Positions 1 to 11,995 of a stretch of 64,000 bases of DNA are shown piece by piece. A program made the position numbers and the translations under genes. Position 1 is the stretch's first letter; every line of letters starts with the position of its first letter. This stretch comes from Ustulina deusta (taxonomy: Eukaryota; Ascomycota; Sordariomycetes; Xylariales; Xylariaceae). The notes under the pieces are model-generated. The model had not been told where the DNA came from. It saw only the letters and a program-made list of their open reading frames with translations, and did no database searches. The DNA is taken from assembly GCA_023159155.1 (NCBI GenBank), contig JAJNNX010000037.1, positions 186,001 through 250,000 of the forward strand, read 5' to 3'.

Positions 1-12
1 GGTAATCTGTAG

Positions 13-819
13 GCCGCAAAGAGATCCTCACGTTCTTCTACCTCTTTCTAACTCTGACCATCCTCTCCCTCATCATCGACGCCGGTGTCGTTCCCGTGGG
101 CTCGGAGCCGTATCCTTACTTCGTTGCCATACAAGCCGGCTTTTCATCTGCTCTCATTACCTGTCTCCTGATCAATGGTTTTGTGGGCTTTCAGCTGTAT
201 GAAGACGGCACGCCGTTGTCGCTTTGGATGCTCCGACTCTGTTCCTTGGCCGCTTGGCTCATCTCGTTCTTTGTTTCCTTGGCCACTTTTAAATCCTGGG
301 CCGGACTCGGACCGACCAACACCGTGGGCCTGTTTGCCGTTCTCTACCTCTTGAATGGTGTTCAGCTTGTGATATATGTTGCTCTACAGGTTCTGCTAGT
401 AGTCCGGACCTTGGAGGATCAGTGGCCTCTCGGGCACATTGCTTTTGGTGTCTTCTTTTTTGTCGTTGGCCAAGTCCTGCTCTATGCAGTCAGCGCAACT
501 ATTTGCAACGGCACGAGCCATTACATTGATGGTCTCCTTTTCGCTACCGTTGGCAATCTACTTGCAGTTATGATGATTTACAAGGTATGTCTTCATTATG
601 GAATTTATTAATGTGCCGAACTAATTTTCCTGCTAGTACTGGGATTCCATTACGAAAGAGGACCTAGAGTTCTCCGTTGGAACGCGGATGAACAATTGGG
701 AAGTCAAGGAGTTGCTTCCAGAAGAGGACCGACGCACTACTGTATACGCTGACGATCCATATGGACACTCCAGTTCTTATGATCACTCACACTCCCCCAA
801 CCGGACGTCCCGCTACTAG
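13..819 (+). CDS. CHS7: Chitin synthase export chaperone, 3' part (CHS7-like)
   Basis: Partial gene that enters from the left edge. The first bases end in a TAG splice acceptor (position 12). Coding exons are 13-584 and 637-819, with a 52-base intron (GTATGT donor, GCTAG acceptor), ending at TAG 817-819. The frame opens with GRKEI and holds several hydrophobic segments and conserved family strings such as [24 protein letters not shown] and WPLGDIAFG-like WPLGHIAFG. After the intron comes [20 protein letters not shown], then a hydrophilic tail. The family is a multi-pass ER membrane protein that lets chitin synthase (Chs3 type) leave the ER for the cell surface. The missing N-terminus lies outside the window, so start and full length cannot be given. 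The identification rests on recognition of the conserved family sequence and is strong. Confidence 0.93.
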
Positions 820-1923
820 AATTCCCGACTCCGGCGGTCAGCTGGGATACAAGGAGAGGACATGGTTTGATCGAGTGATGAAGGTGAAACGACATATTTT
901 GAAATGCATCCGCAAGGCGTTGTTGGAATAGGCTGATTAAGAGAAGATTCATTTTCTTGGGAAACAATGGTTTACGTAATATTCATATTCGGTACCCTGT
1001 ATCAGCTATCGGCATCTCTTGCGTGGGAGTAGCTTGTCCAGTTAATATTTTAGGCGGAGCATGATGGACAAGTCACTTGACAGCGGTTTGCTTTGGTATG
1101 GTTGACGTAATGATAACAATGTACATAGCTTGACAGCAACGGCATTCTACAGCCAAAAGCGAATCATTCGTTACATGTGCTTGGAATCGTGTTCGTGTCA
1201 AGTAGTGACAAACAGCACTCCCCTGAACTATCTAGTACGCTGAGAAGCTCGTGATGGATTGGGTGATGCTGAATTTCACCGTTGCCGTTAGTCAATCTGC
1301 AACTTGCTTTGAAAGCGGAATGGCTGTCTTGGTGCTCTCCATTCCTCGAGGGGGATCGATGGGGATATTGCTTGGTCCCAGACACTAGGTACAACTTCAT
1401 ACTATGAGCTGGGAGGCTTGTTTTCGGCAAAGCTAAGATGCCGCCGGCCACCAACCAATTAAGGACTGTACTAGATTTCCTAGTGCCAAACCTGAGGAGT
1501 CTGTCGTTCTATCTACTCGAGTATCTAGGTTCCAGACGTGCCATGGAACATTCATGATCCTCGTCTCTCATGTGCTCCATGTTCTCGTGCTGTCGTTTTG
1601 CCCGCTTTGGACGGACCCCCCTGCCTCCTCCCCATAGGGAGTGATAGCTTACATAGGTTCTCAGATCCTAGTCTGCGCTAGGTAGATTGATAATGATGCA
1701 GCAGAACAGCGCGGCGGTTACATATCAGACTGGTCAGTCTGACCAGCCCGTGTCGTTACCTGCGAGTCTTTCAACCCGCCCTATGAGAACCGAGGCTCAT
1801 AGGGGGGGCGCTACAGTCTTTCCTCTACTCCGGGTGCAAAGGAGGCCACCGTAGTTAGTAGCTGACGGAGACCGGACGGCGTGCATTGGCGAAAGGGATG
1901 AAGCCGTGGATGAGAGGCTTGCT
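820..1923. other. Intergenic, convergent 3' ends
   Basis: This is the shared 3' side of the CHS7-like gene (+) and the DUF4604 gene (-). Small open frames on the minus strand at 737-967 and 1164-1454 show no recognisable family and no supporting splice structure. A perfect 17-base palindrome (CTGGTCAG-T-CTGACCAG) sits at 730-746 of the second kilobase, that is 1730-1746. Nothing else was recognised. Confidence 0.6.
1730..1746. repeat. Perfect 17-base palindrome
   Basis: CTGGTCAG, a central T, then CTGACCAG: two 8-base arms that pair perfectly. It lies between two convergent genes, so a 3'-end hairpin or a protein-binding site are both possible. Its function is unknown. Confidence 0.5.
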
Positions 1924-2586
1924 TCATTCGCCGTCGTCGTTATCCCCAAAGCTGAGCTTTATCTTCTTCGCGGCTTTCTTCTTCGCGCCCTTGACGGCCT
2001 CCTGCTGCGGCCTGTCCCGTTGTGATTTTCGCTCCGCTCCGGGCCTCTCATCGGATGCTTTCGTCGCCTTGGGCGCGTCGGCGGAGCGGCTAGGGGCATC
2101 GTCGTCTCGGCCGAGGAGTCGGCGCACGTCTGCGCCGGCTCTCGCGATCCGCGCCTCGTGCTCGTCGTTCTTCTCTGCTCTCGCCTTCTCCGGGTCCGGG
2201 TGTTCCTCGCCGATCACGCGCCCGACCTTGCGTTTGCGCGAGCCCCCGATCCCCGCTACCTTCTCCTTCTCCTTGCCCTGCGCCAGATCTCCGTCCTCGG
2301 CATCACGCGGGGCGTCCCCTCGCTCGTCGTTTTCTCCCCCAGTCCCTCGCTTGGCTTCGCCTGCGAGGAACCCGTCCTCCAAGGATATCACGTTCCCGTC
2401 CTCGTCCACCACGACCGGCGCGTCTTCGGCTTCCTCCGATGCTGACCGCTTCTGGTTGGGTCGGCGGTGTGCTGCGAGGATCGGGTCCGGCCCGCCGTGC
2501 GCTGTCTGTTGACCGCGGAGACGTGCCAGGAAGGGTGGCAGCGAGTCGTCGTAGGTGAGGTTTTTAGAAGTGATCTTTTGCGACAT
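1924..2586 (-). CDS. DUF4604 domain protein (small basic/acidic nuclear-type protein)
   Basis: Single-exon gene of 220 aa. The N-terminus MSQKITSKNLTYD followed by SLPPFLARLRGQ is the signature of the fungal DUF4604 family. After residue 40 the protein is low in hydrophobic residues and rich in Glu, Asp, Lys and Arg. It contains a conserved PVVVDEDGNVISLED-type segment (about 53-67), a GGSRKRKVGRVIG basic patch (about 113-125) and a C-terminal Lys-rich tail (KGAKKKAAKKIKLSFGD) that resembles a nuclear localisation signal. No membrane segment or signal peptide is present. The function of the family is not established, and a nuclear or chromatin/RNA role is only inference from composition. The large open frame on the opposite strand (1886-2512) is a shadow caused by GC-rich codon use. 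Confidence 0.88.
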   Translation of the reverse strand: MSQKITSKNLTYDDSLPPFLARLRGQQTAHGGPDPILAAHRRPNQKRSASEEAEDAPVVVDEDGNVISLEDGFLAGEAKRGTGGENDERGDAPRDAEDGDLAQGKEKEKVAGIGGSRKRKVGRVIGEEHPDPEKARAEKNDEHEARIARAGADVRRLLGRDDDAPSRSADAPKATKASDERPGAERKSQRDRPQQEAVKGAKKKAAKKIKLSFGDNDDGE

Positions 2587-3136
2587 TGCTGGTTGGTTAG
2601 GGTCTCAAGATGATGTGTGGGTCGGGGAGGGGGGGAGGGGGGGAGGCTGGAGCATATAGTTGATGTTGTGCGAAGCGCTCCAATGCCTTCGTCTCACGGA
2701 GAATAGGGGGTTTGGTCATAAATACAATACAATGCTACTCTGGTTTTTGTGAGCTGGATATTATGTTGCGAAAGAGCCGTTGAAGTTCTGTTGAGCTGTG
2801 GTAGGTACATGTGGGGCCTGGGCTCTGTGTGTACCTCCACTGAAACAGCTATGGTGGGTTATCTAGTGCCTCGGCTTGGCTGCTCTCTTGGCTTGTACTT
2901 GTCAACTCAGGCTACTAGGTCTAACAAACCACTCCTTATTCATATGAGACACAGTCATGATGATCTGTATCGCTCTCTCCCGCGGTATATATCTATCTCG
3001 ATGTTTAATTGGAGTTGACTAGAAACTATAGACAGTGCCGCCTACTCTCCTCGCCGAGAAAACAAACAAGAACATGCACAACCTATGTACTCGATATGAA
3101 TACTGTTCTCTCGAAGTCTCATGGTTCTGGCACCGT
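2587..3136. other. Intergenic with G-run tract upstream of the DUF4604 gene
   Basis: A G-rich run at about 2622-2647 reads as a C-rich (pyrimidine) tract on the sense strand of the DUF4604 gene, 36-61 bases before its ATG. Pyrimidine tracts near the start are common in fungal core promoters. The rest shows no gene that I recognise; the overlapping short frames at 2749-3251 look like chance. Confidence 0.5.
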
Positions 3137-4692
3137 CTATTTCTTCTTCAACACAAAGATCTCGCCATCAGCTTGGTTATCGCTGCTGACGAAGAGCTTC
3201 TCGCCCGCGTTGTCCCAGCCCACTCCGGCTAATCTCCAGCATGTGCTCTGAGTCAACGAGGGCGAGTTGCACGAGCCCGGGGTCTGCGCCGACAAGACAG
3301 TCTTATAGCCCGTCTTGGAGTCAGCCGCCGCGACGGGGTCGTACAGGTTGTCAGCTGTCTTAGTGAAAGGCACCTCGGCCACAAAATATCCCGCCGCCGG
3401 CTGTCGGTCCCACGATCCGTGGAACGTGATGTACAGGTTTGTGCCGTTCTTGTCGAAGACGCTGCCGATGGGTGCTGTGTGTGCAGGGAAGCTGAGTCGG
3501 GGTGGGTTCGAGACGCCTGTGCACGAGGCGTCGTTGAAGGTCGCGTTGGGCGTTACGACGAATTGCGAGCCCGTCGTCAGCGACGTGGTGTCTCTGAAGA
3601 GAGATGGCTCCCATACTGTGAAGCAGGTTGGATAACCGTACCAGTTCGGTGTACGCGGGCTTTCTGGGTCGCCGACTAGGGATGCCAGTGTCAGTCTCCG
3701 AACCGCCGAGTTATGTTAACGAAGCAGAAATAATAGCTCACAGTAGTTCAGCTCCTCGGCTGGGTTGTCGATGTGCACATCGACCGATTGTCCGTTGACC
3801 GTCCGCCTGAAATCATCACCGCTATTCTCGGCGCCCCATGCATGACCATTCGGATCAAAAGCGAGAGCCACCTCGTTGCGCACGCCATAGGCGACCACTG
3901 TCAGGGTTCCCGTGTTAGAATTCATCCTTTACAGTGAAGATCGAACTCATTCTTGGGGCTTTGGGGAATAAATAGGAGCGTATCGGAGCAAGGAATGCAA
4001 GAATCAGGAATGCATACTAGTCCCTTCCGTGTTGTAGTTGAACCCAGTTGCAGGGGTCTTGCTGACATCAAAGGACTTAACGCATGCACGACCGGTTGAA
4101 GGGCTCCCGGCGGCATAGTCCCAGTTGGAGTTAGAACCCGTCGAGACCAGTATAATGTTCGGGTTCGTGGGGGATACTGTGACAGTACGGGTAGAGTGTA
4201 TCCCTTGGCTAATGCCGGTGACGACCGTCTTCTGGTTGGATACTTTGCGAGTGGCAGCATCGTAGGTCCACGACCAGACCTGGGTGGTTGAGCTGGCGTA
4301 TAATGTCTTACCGTCCGGGCTGAGACTCAAGCCATGGTTGAGCCCAGAGTTCTGGATGATAGTCGTCGCGCTATTGATGCAACCGTCGGAGCCAAACGTG
4401 TGAACGGACACACCTGATGTGGCCTGTAGGACTAACATGTTTCCCAACGGGTCAAAGACGATAGTCCGTGGCTGACGCAGGCCACTGGCGATTTTCGTGA
4501 TCTGCCATGCCGAGTCAACAGTGTATGCATACCTAGCTGCAGCTACATTGGAGCATGAGGTTGGGAAGGGAGTTGTAGTCTGTGCCAGACCTACAGGCCA
4601 ATGTTAATAGCCGTCGTCTGTGACGAAACGGGAAGCTACATACCAACGCCGGTGAGGGCAGTCCCTACGACTGTTGACAGGAGCCAATGCAT
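3137..4692 (-). CDS. Secreted PQQ-dependent pyranose/sorbosone dehydrogenase (AA12-like)
   Basis: Four exons on the minus strand: 4692-4644, 4590-4018, 3897-3742 and 3675-3137. All phases agree, giving 438 aa. Residues 1-19 (MHWLLSTVVGTALTGVGLA) look like a signal peptide. The rest is a six-bladed beta-propeller of the glucose/sorbosone dehydrogenase type. Segments such as GLRQPRTIVFDPLGN, GLNHGLSLSPDGKTLY, VAYGVRNEVALAFDP, AHTAPIGSVFD and ITFHGSWDR match the CAZy AA12 family of fungal PQQ enzymes. Members oxidise sugars (for example 2-keto-glucose or fucose) and can feed electrons to lytic polysaccharide monooxygenases. The usual accessory AA8 cytochrome and CBM1 domains are absent, so this is a catalytic-domain-only form. 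The third exon's acceptor (CTGACAG at 3898) was chosen by phase; an alternative upstream acceptor gives a premature stop. Confidence 0.9.
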
Positions 4693-7590
4693 TCTTGTAC
4701 CTTTCTCGCTCTTCGGAGGGCGTACTATGACAGCCTCATACGATAAATAGGACTAAAGTAGACCGATACATGCACCGACAGTGGGTTGGTCAGCAGGAGA
4801 TTGTGCCTCACAGTGAGGGGGCCTTGGATGAAGAGGGAGTAGACCTAATATATACCACATCTCGCTCTATCAAATAGTGTCCCTCATCTTGAGCAATATA
4901 ATTCAGTGTCTGTCTACACATGGCCAACCTGATAACGGAGGCGGTCTCGAACTAGGTTCTTGGCTTTAGTTCAAGATAGGACGACAAGGCAATAGATATC
5001 ATCCCATGCGTCGGCGTCAGTCTACATATTCGTGGCAACGCGATACTGTCACAGTCCAAATGAGTTTAGCGGCACAACCATCTTCACTTGGCCCTCTGCA
5101 CCGAAATTGGATGATAGCCATTATTAGAATCATAGATGGACGTTTTAATACAGAATGAGGCATAACGGGTCGTCGTTATTACACACGGAGGGGAGCTGTT
5201 AGATTAATTCTAATTAGGCGGGAAGGCGATGCGTTGCCATAAAACGCAGCTCGCACCGGCAGATGGCGCGACCCCATTACGAGGATCAAATGAACTCGCA
5301 GCCCTTCTAACCCTTCTATTTTATCAATCCAACATTATTGAGTTGGAGTCATCCTGATAGAGTGATACACGCGACGTTTAGCTACCCGAGGCGTATAACG
5401 AATGAACCATGAAGCGAAATGGGGGTCGTCCGTTCATTCCCTCTGCTTATTCTAGGATAAACACCAAATCACCGCGAGATAGCCAAGACCTACTCCTCTG
5501 ATACGACCTGCACCGATCATCAATCACATCGCATATTACCAGGTGTCGTAGAAATCGTTCAATCTCGGTCTTGCGGACAAGTCAGTCCGTCAGTCAGCAA
5601 AATGAATTGAGGCATAGGCTAACACTTACAGGTAACGGCAGACTGAAGTTTATCTCTCTTTAGGGAAGCATGCCATTCTCAGGGGTTGTCGTGAGTTCAA
5701 AACAACGACCTGCATACTGACCGAGAGGGTCGGGGGATGAAGCCATCTCCAGGTAGAAATTCATGTGTGATCATTCTCTCGACGGCGATTGCCTTTTTAC
5801 TATCCCACATGCCGGGTACTGATATGAAGACTCTAAAATACTCATTGGGGACTTCCGGGGTTCTGTGGGTGTGTGGTTACGTCTGTGCATCTAGCCTGGT
5901 TATGACACAAGGTATTGTGTTTCCTGGACTCGAGGTTAGTGTGCTAACTTGCGCTGAATATCGAATTGAGGGCGCATTTCCCTGTGTTGAGGGCAAATGA
6001 TTACCTACCTATCTATCAATGCGTAAGTTAAGTTTTCTAAGATCTATGTGTGGGTAAAAAGGCTAATCGTGGCACTTTTGAGGTGTGGAATGATGATACA
6101 TAGATAAAATAGCTATAGTATATGAGTCAGGCCTAAGTTTTTACTCAGCCGGAGTACCCTATAAGGCTACCTTAATAAAGGCTGGCTGATGGGTAGAGAG
6201 ACAACCTTAGTTTCAGATGACAGATGAACTCTCCTTCAGCCCCTTGGATGAACCGAAAAGGGTCATGCAAAGATTCTCGAACATAGGTACCTTGTAACAC
6301 GTACAGTTACGTTCAGCCCACTATGTACATGTTATACTAAGGTACGTACACAATTTGTGGCACGGCACTATCTCACCAACTATAACTATATTTAGATCGG
6401 GAAATGCGTACCAGCACAAGATACCTAGTGTACTTTAACGGCCGAGTTCATTGAGTTTTCAACAAAGGCCAACCACGTACAGTTGCCTACAGTTTGAGAT
6501 GTGGTTGTGAAAGTCAAGCATGGGGCTTGCACTTTAGACACGAGCCACTAGACTTAAAAATTATCTTGGTTTGATTGGCCAGACTCGACTCGGCTTGTGT
6601 GTAGATTACTTGGTAGGGGGAACAGGGAAGATAAGTGGACCGGCGCTTCTAGGTCTCCCCCTATTTCGTCCAGTGTCCTGTCCAGTGTACAGCACGGTGC
6701 AGGTACCGACTGTTAGCGATAGTGTGTGGCCACGGGCTAACAGCTACCTAGGGAACTTCTTGAACCTTTGTCATGTCGAAAAATGCCAGCTGCAAATCTT
6801 ATCTGCCCTGACAAGCGTGTTCGCCCTTTTCCCCATTCAGGTCTCATACCATCCATCCCCCATATTTGTCGTGTCTCGTCCATCATTTCTGCACAAACCA
6901 ACTGTCAACCTCCTCTGGTCCTCCTGTCTCCCACCGAACCGATTCCACTCAATATCCCCGAGCGCGGCAGCTGTGTCGATCTCCTTGCTGGCCTCTGCGA
7001 CCGGCTCCAGATGAAGCCCGAATAACCGGGAGTCGGTAGCTGAGCAGATCGTGACTACTTGCGTGGCTGACACGTCTGGCGTCATCGTCATCGCCATCGC
7101 CGTCGTCAGCTCGAGTGTTTCTGACCACGGCCGTCCACCAACGTCCGCCTGCCCTGGGCTCGCCATCTCCGTCGCGCCGACCATCGCTGCATCCAGGGAC
7201 CTTCCCCTTGTCGCTCGTTACTCGTTCGATCTCACGACAACCAAGCAAGACGGCGCATTTGCACGTTCTCGCGTCATCTTTCGAGGAAGCCATCCATCCC
7301 AGATAGATAAAACGGCCTGACACCGTTTCTTACTGTTGGTGTTCGAGCATACGCTTCCCCCTTTTTGCCACCCGCATGCAAGCCGCCGACCTAGACGCAC
7401 CATCATCAGCTGTTATCCTCACCAGTGGGGTTGCATTGTGGCCCGTCTCGCTCAAGCTTATATTGGTATTTGAAACATACAGCAACATCATAATTCAGCA
7501 TTGTGTAATCTCTGCACAGCACGCGACGCGTGCATAGACTGGCATCGTTTGGGGAGTTTCTAATCCTGCCTTAAACGTGCTGCGTCTGTG
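4693..7590. other. Long intergenic region (2.9 kb) between divergent genes
   Basis: It contains the promoters of the AA12-like gene (left) and the GT15 gene (right). Open frames at 5737-6000, 6571-7014 and 7051-7320 (+) and 6837-7323 (-) have no family signature, and their codon use does not look fungal-genic. The stretch 7100-7580 is likely long 5' leader of the mannosyltransferase gene. I see no RNA gene or clear repeat. Confidence 0.5.
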
Positions 7591-9347
7591 ATGGATATTA
7601 TAAGACGCGCATATCGCCGCGTGCCGGTGGCAGGGGTCGCTTCTCCGTTCCCCACGACCGATGAGAAGAGGAATGGTCGTCGACACCAGCTTCAGGCGCG
7701 TCTCGCTTTCTTGCGCAGACCACTTCGGTTAAGAGGGAATTCGAGTATCTCGGTGCCTCTAGGTGTCGTCGTACTTTTTCCATGCATTGTTTTAATACTC
7801 ATATTGGTGCTATTTGTGAGGCACCCAAGCTCTCCTGGGAGGATATTGATCCCTGCTGGATCTCCCCCAGCTATTCGGTATGGCCTAACCCACAGCAAAC
7901 GTTTTTCTTTTATTTTTTGAGGCCATGATTTGCTAACGCGGTGGTGTCAACAGAAAAATCAGCGAGGAACATGATAAGGTCTTTGTGACTGGTTGCCTTG
8001 ACCCTGATACGTCGCAACCCAGAGCAAATGCTGCTTTTGTAGTGCTTGCGCGAAACAAGGAACTGGAAGGCGTTATTCAGTCCATTAAGTCCATCGAGCG
8101 CCATTTCAATCGATGGTATCACTATCCATATGTCTTTCTAAATGACGGAGACTTCAACCAAACTTTCAAGGACACGGTCCGTAACTACACCTCGTCTTCC
8201 GTCGAGTTCGGCAAAGTTGGCCCAGAGATGTGGGGTTACCCAGACTGGATCGATCACAAAGTCGCAAAAGAGGGTATCGCTAAACAGGGAGACGCTGCCG
8301 TCATGTATGGTGGTCTGGAGAGCTACCACGCCATGTGCCGATTTTATTCAGGGTGTGTATTGTCTAACTGACGGCCCGGTACTTGCTAACGATGGGTTAG
8401 GTTCTTTTATAAGCACCCCCTCCTTGCGAAGTACGAATGGTACTGGCGGTTGGAGCCCGAGATCAAGTACTTCTGTGACATCACCTAGTAGGCTCAATCA
8501 GCCCTTCTACGCTCTTTTCCACTGCTAACCTCGTCAAAGCGATCCTTTCTTGAAGATGATCGAGAGCAATAAGACATATGGCTTTACCATTGCCGTCAAA
8601 GAACTTCGGGAAACTGTCCCTAATATTTGGCGGTACGCTTCTGCTTACAAGCGTCTCAACAATATTACCTCTCAAGGTCTCTGGGAAATGTTTGTCGAGC
8701 CTGGGGAGAAACCACCTCGTCCCGAAGATGATCCCAACTACCAGCCACCTTTGCCTGAAGAGATCCTACGAGCTGAGCCAGGCCGCGGCTTACCCGAGAT
8801 TGACCCTGAAGCCATGGATGGCGAGAATTACAACATGTGTCATTTTTGGTCCAACTTCGAAATCGCTAAGCTGAGCTGGTTCCGAAGTAAACCGTACGAG
8901 GACTTTTTCGAGATGATGGACCGCAGTGGAGGTTTTTGGATGGAACGAGTACGTCTCGGTAAAAAAAAAACGTTCTACGGTTTCATAGGCTAACTAATGA
9001 TGCAGTGGGGTGATGCCCCTATTCATTCCCTCGCTGCTGGCGTTTTACTAGCTCCTCGTGATATCCACTACTTCCGCGACTTCGGCTACCGACATACCAC
9101 TATTCAGCATTGTCCATCCAATGCCCCCGCTCGACAGTTACCTCGAGAACCTTTTCTCGAATCGACCACGACCGATGAGAAGTATCGTATTGAGGAAGAC
9201 GAGTACTGGGAGCAATGGGACGAAGAGAAAGAGAACGGTGTTGGGTGCCGCTGTCGTTGTGATACCGACATAGTTGATGTGGAGGGTAAGGAAGGTTCTT
9301 GCCTCGCTGAATGGGTTGATGTTGCCGGCGGTTGGGCAAGCCCATAG
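7591..9347 (+). CDS. GT15 alpha-1,2-mannosyltransferase (KRE2/MNT1/KTR family, KTR4-like)
   Basis: Five exons: 7591-7877, 7954-8352, 8401-8487, 8540-8948, 9006-9347 (507 aa). All four introns have GT-AG ends and consistent phase. It is a type II Golgi membrane protein: basic cytoplasmic N-terminus, then a membrane anchor at about residues 54-76 (PLGVVVLFPCIVLILILVLF), a short stem, and the GT15 catalytic domain. Conserved family strings include RANAAFVVLARN, SIERHFNRWYHYPYVFLND, GGLESYHAMCRFYSG, WYWRLEPEIKYFCDI (with the catalytic-type Glu), CHFWSNFEI and the region around HSLAAGVLLAPRDIHYF. The enzyme transfers mannose from GDP-mannose to O- or N-linked glycans. The C-terminus has a CRCRCD cysteine cluster. 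The start was set at ATG 7591, since a GTG three bases upstream is not a plausible fungal start. Confidence 0.93.
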
Positions 9348-10056
9348 CCGTGTGCAACGATCACCGATACGATTTACGCCAGCCATAACCCATCATATGC
9401 TCCTTGTTCGACCGATGACAATGACCGTGATACAGAATGTCACGCTTTGAGGTTGAAATGAGGTCAGGAAAGTTGCCATCAGTGGTCCCCGACAAACCTC
9501 GATTAATTTATTACGACCCTCTATAGAAGCGGAAAGAAAGTTGTATGGGATCCAGGGTTACGATTTGGTTTACTCAGCTTGGGACTTGGGTCTGTTCACT
9601 CTGTGGGAGTTAGCGAGACCTATGGGTCGTACATGTAGAGGGGCGAAGGAGCCGCCGATGTTGCTTCACATACATATACCGGGTTTGATGTTACAGATAC
9701 ATAATATTCATACATTTTCACTGATCACTTGTCTGTCTCCCTCTAGGAGTCGTAATTTCACCAGCATGAATGCTAGGGGAGGTGTAAACGATTTTATTTG
9801 TGCTACCTAGGTATTATCCCAACATTAGCATTTATTTTGATTTAACACGTACGATCTAACCTAACAGCATAGTGTTCAGCACAAGCTTTTTACCACCGCT
9901 CTTTAAACCTTTATAACACGGTTCATAATATGCTTTTATTCTTAAAAACATACAGAAAAAACTAAGAACAGAAGAAAAGAGAAGAATAAAAAAATGAAAT
10001 AAAAAATGAAATTAAATGTAAAGATATATATATATGAGTAGCAAAAGATCAGGTAA
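9348..10056. other. Intergenic, AT-rich toward the tRNA
   Basis: This is the 3' region of the GT15 gene followed by an A-rich tract (about 9930-10040). No credible gene is seen; an 89-codon open frame at 9541-9810 has no family features. Confidence 0.5.
10043..10046 (-). terminator. Pol III T-run terminator of tRNA-Val
   Basis: AAAA on the plus strand equals TTTT on the minus strand, shortly after the tRNA 3' end, as expected for polymerase III termination. Confidence 0.7.
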
Positions 10057-10130
10057 TGATTTCGCCCGGACTTGAACCGGAGACCTTCAGTGTGTTAGAC
10101 TGACGTGATAACCAACTACACCACGGAACC
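10057..10130 (-). tRNA. tRNA-Val (anticodon AAC)
   Basis: On the minus strand 10130-10057 folds as a 74-nt tRNA without intron. It has acceptor GGTTCCG, D-arm with A box TGGTGTAGTTGG, anticodon stem TCAGT/ACTGA with loop CTAACAC (AAC, valine), and T-arm with B box GGTTCAAGTCC. The acceptor stem contains a G2-U71 wobble and one C5-A68 mismatch, where GGAATC would have been expected at the 3' side. This may be tolerated or may mark an impaired copy. An RNA polymerase III terminator (TTTT on the minus strand, 10046-10043) lies eleven bases downstream. Confidence 0.9.
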
Positions 10131-11995
10131 ATATTGCATGAGCTACACTGTTTGGAGAAGCCGAGGAATAACCCTTATATATTCTCTCTAATCCCAGATC
10201 TCTATTCATTCTACGTATCCAGATTCATCAAAGAACAAAGGTTTAAGTTGGTTTGGTCCATAGAAAACATCAAGTGCCCTCATTCTTTTAACAGAAGGGG
10301 TCTCAGATCATGCTTGTGGAGTTCAATATCTGGGATATCTTCCTCAAGCTCACCATCGTTAGCCAGTGGCGTCCGGGGCTATATGATCTGAGCCGTCCTG
10401 AGGGCAAGGAAGAATGTTGTTGGGGGGGGGGATAGAGCTAGGTTGACAGCTCGCCTCTAGGTGTAGTGGCTCGTTGGTTGAACGGATGAGCGCAGAGTTT
10501 GCTGAATACCTAGGGCTGAGCCCGATTCAATTGCGGGGAGCTTCCGTATAGTTTTCGGAGCGGACGACTCGAGATTATCCCAAGGGCGTTCTACTCGAGA
10601 AAAGACTCAAAGGCGATGGAGCCAAATCGAGGAACTAGATTCAAAGCGCGTCACTTCTAAAGTTATGCAGACTTCTTCTGGTGGCTCTACGATGCGGGAG
10701 CATGGAATCTAACGTACCAACCTTCCCACGGCTTTCAATGCCCTCACTGCATTACCAATCATTGGCAAATACTCCGCCGTTCTCAAGTCGAATGGGCGGA
10801 GATACTATGGAACATAGCTTGCTGATGTAATTCCACAGCCTTGTGCAAACCGAAGGTGGAAACAGAGCAGCTCACGGCATGGGGCTACCCCAGGCTCCTC
10901 ATACTAAGAGGCAGAGCACTGACGGTATTCTTACTCTGGTGAGTTTATTGCAGCCTCACTTCAACTGCAGGCCAAGAGATGTTAATTTGAGTTAGATTGA
11001 TAATGCTACTCGGGAGAAGACTTCCGGAAAATTCTTCGACGGGATTGCTGGTAGTGAAATCCCTTGGTAGATGGAAGCTTGGACACCTAATTGCCTGTTA
11101 TCTATTCTGTGATGTCGCATATAGCGGCCGGCTGCCCTCTAGTTCTATGGATGATGTATTCGGTAACTGGACTAGATATATGAATATCTATGCGAGAAGG
11201 CAAAGAATATCATGATATGCTGGGCCATCTGGCAACGTGTAATACGGCCTTTGTCAGGTCTCGGCAATATCGGCAAAGACTGTATCCAAGAGCCTGGGTA
11301 AGGTTGGTGTTCGGTGTGAGTGACGTAGACAGCCTGCCTAAAGGGCAAACACGGAACTTTTGACTGCTGCAATCATTGTCTGTCTGCGGGAGCTTAGGGT
11401 CAATTACCTTACACACGCGATATATTGCTTAATGCTTATTATTAGAGTAAATGTTGCGTCTTATATAAGTGTATATGTAGAAAACATAGTATGATGTATA
11501 GAACGTACGTATAACGTCCAGATAATTAGCCAGACGAGCTAAGCTAGCCAGCAAAAACCAGTAGCGCGCCCTGTTTCGAATCGAAACCAATTCATTGGGT
11601 AGTTCAATCTAAATTTAGGGGCCTTGAGTCGCACAGACTCCACGATGCACACGTGTAGGAGAACTTTGATGACGAAAGGGGGCCGCGGACCCGAAAACAT
11701 CCCTTGGCTTGTCGATGACAAAACCAAGTCCCCCGTCACGACCACACAAAAAGACTGCACCACGAAGCCAAACTTTGATTTCTCAGATGATGTCTTCCGT
11801 GATCAGAAATATGCTTGGAATGTTGAAGTGCTAGCGGTATATTGATTTCGGATACGCTTCAAGTCATCAGTTAAAGAGAAAGAATTCGCTTCCTCGGAGG
11901 CAGAATCCATGTAATGCATCTTCTGTATATATCGCGGTGAAAAATTTCATCCTCAACCCATTATTCTTCAGATAACTGTTATAAATAGTCTTTCC
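10131..11995. other. Intergenic, no recognised gene
   Basis: It contains a G9-type homopolymer at about 10423-10431 and several short open frames (10134-10391, 10997-11215, 11172-11416, 11539-11845) without family resemblance. The stretch around 10450-10552 has tRNA-like fragments but cannot be folded into a proper cloverleaf. The right end is the 3' flank of the HET gene. Confidence 0.45.

Noticed and set aside
1886..2512. 208-codon open frame on the plus strand
   Set aside because: It lies antisense to the DUF4604 gene; its Ser/Arg/Pro-rich product is a typical shadow of GC-rich coding sequence.
6571..7014. 147-codon frame upstream of the GT15 gene
   Set aside because: No family resemblance and no splice link; probably part of a long leader or promoter.
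10450..10552. tRNA-like segment with complementary ends
   Set aside because: The ends pair and a T-loop-like ATTCAAT is present, but D-arm and anticodon stem do not form; more likely chance or a very old tRNA-derived relic.
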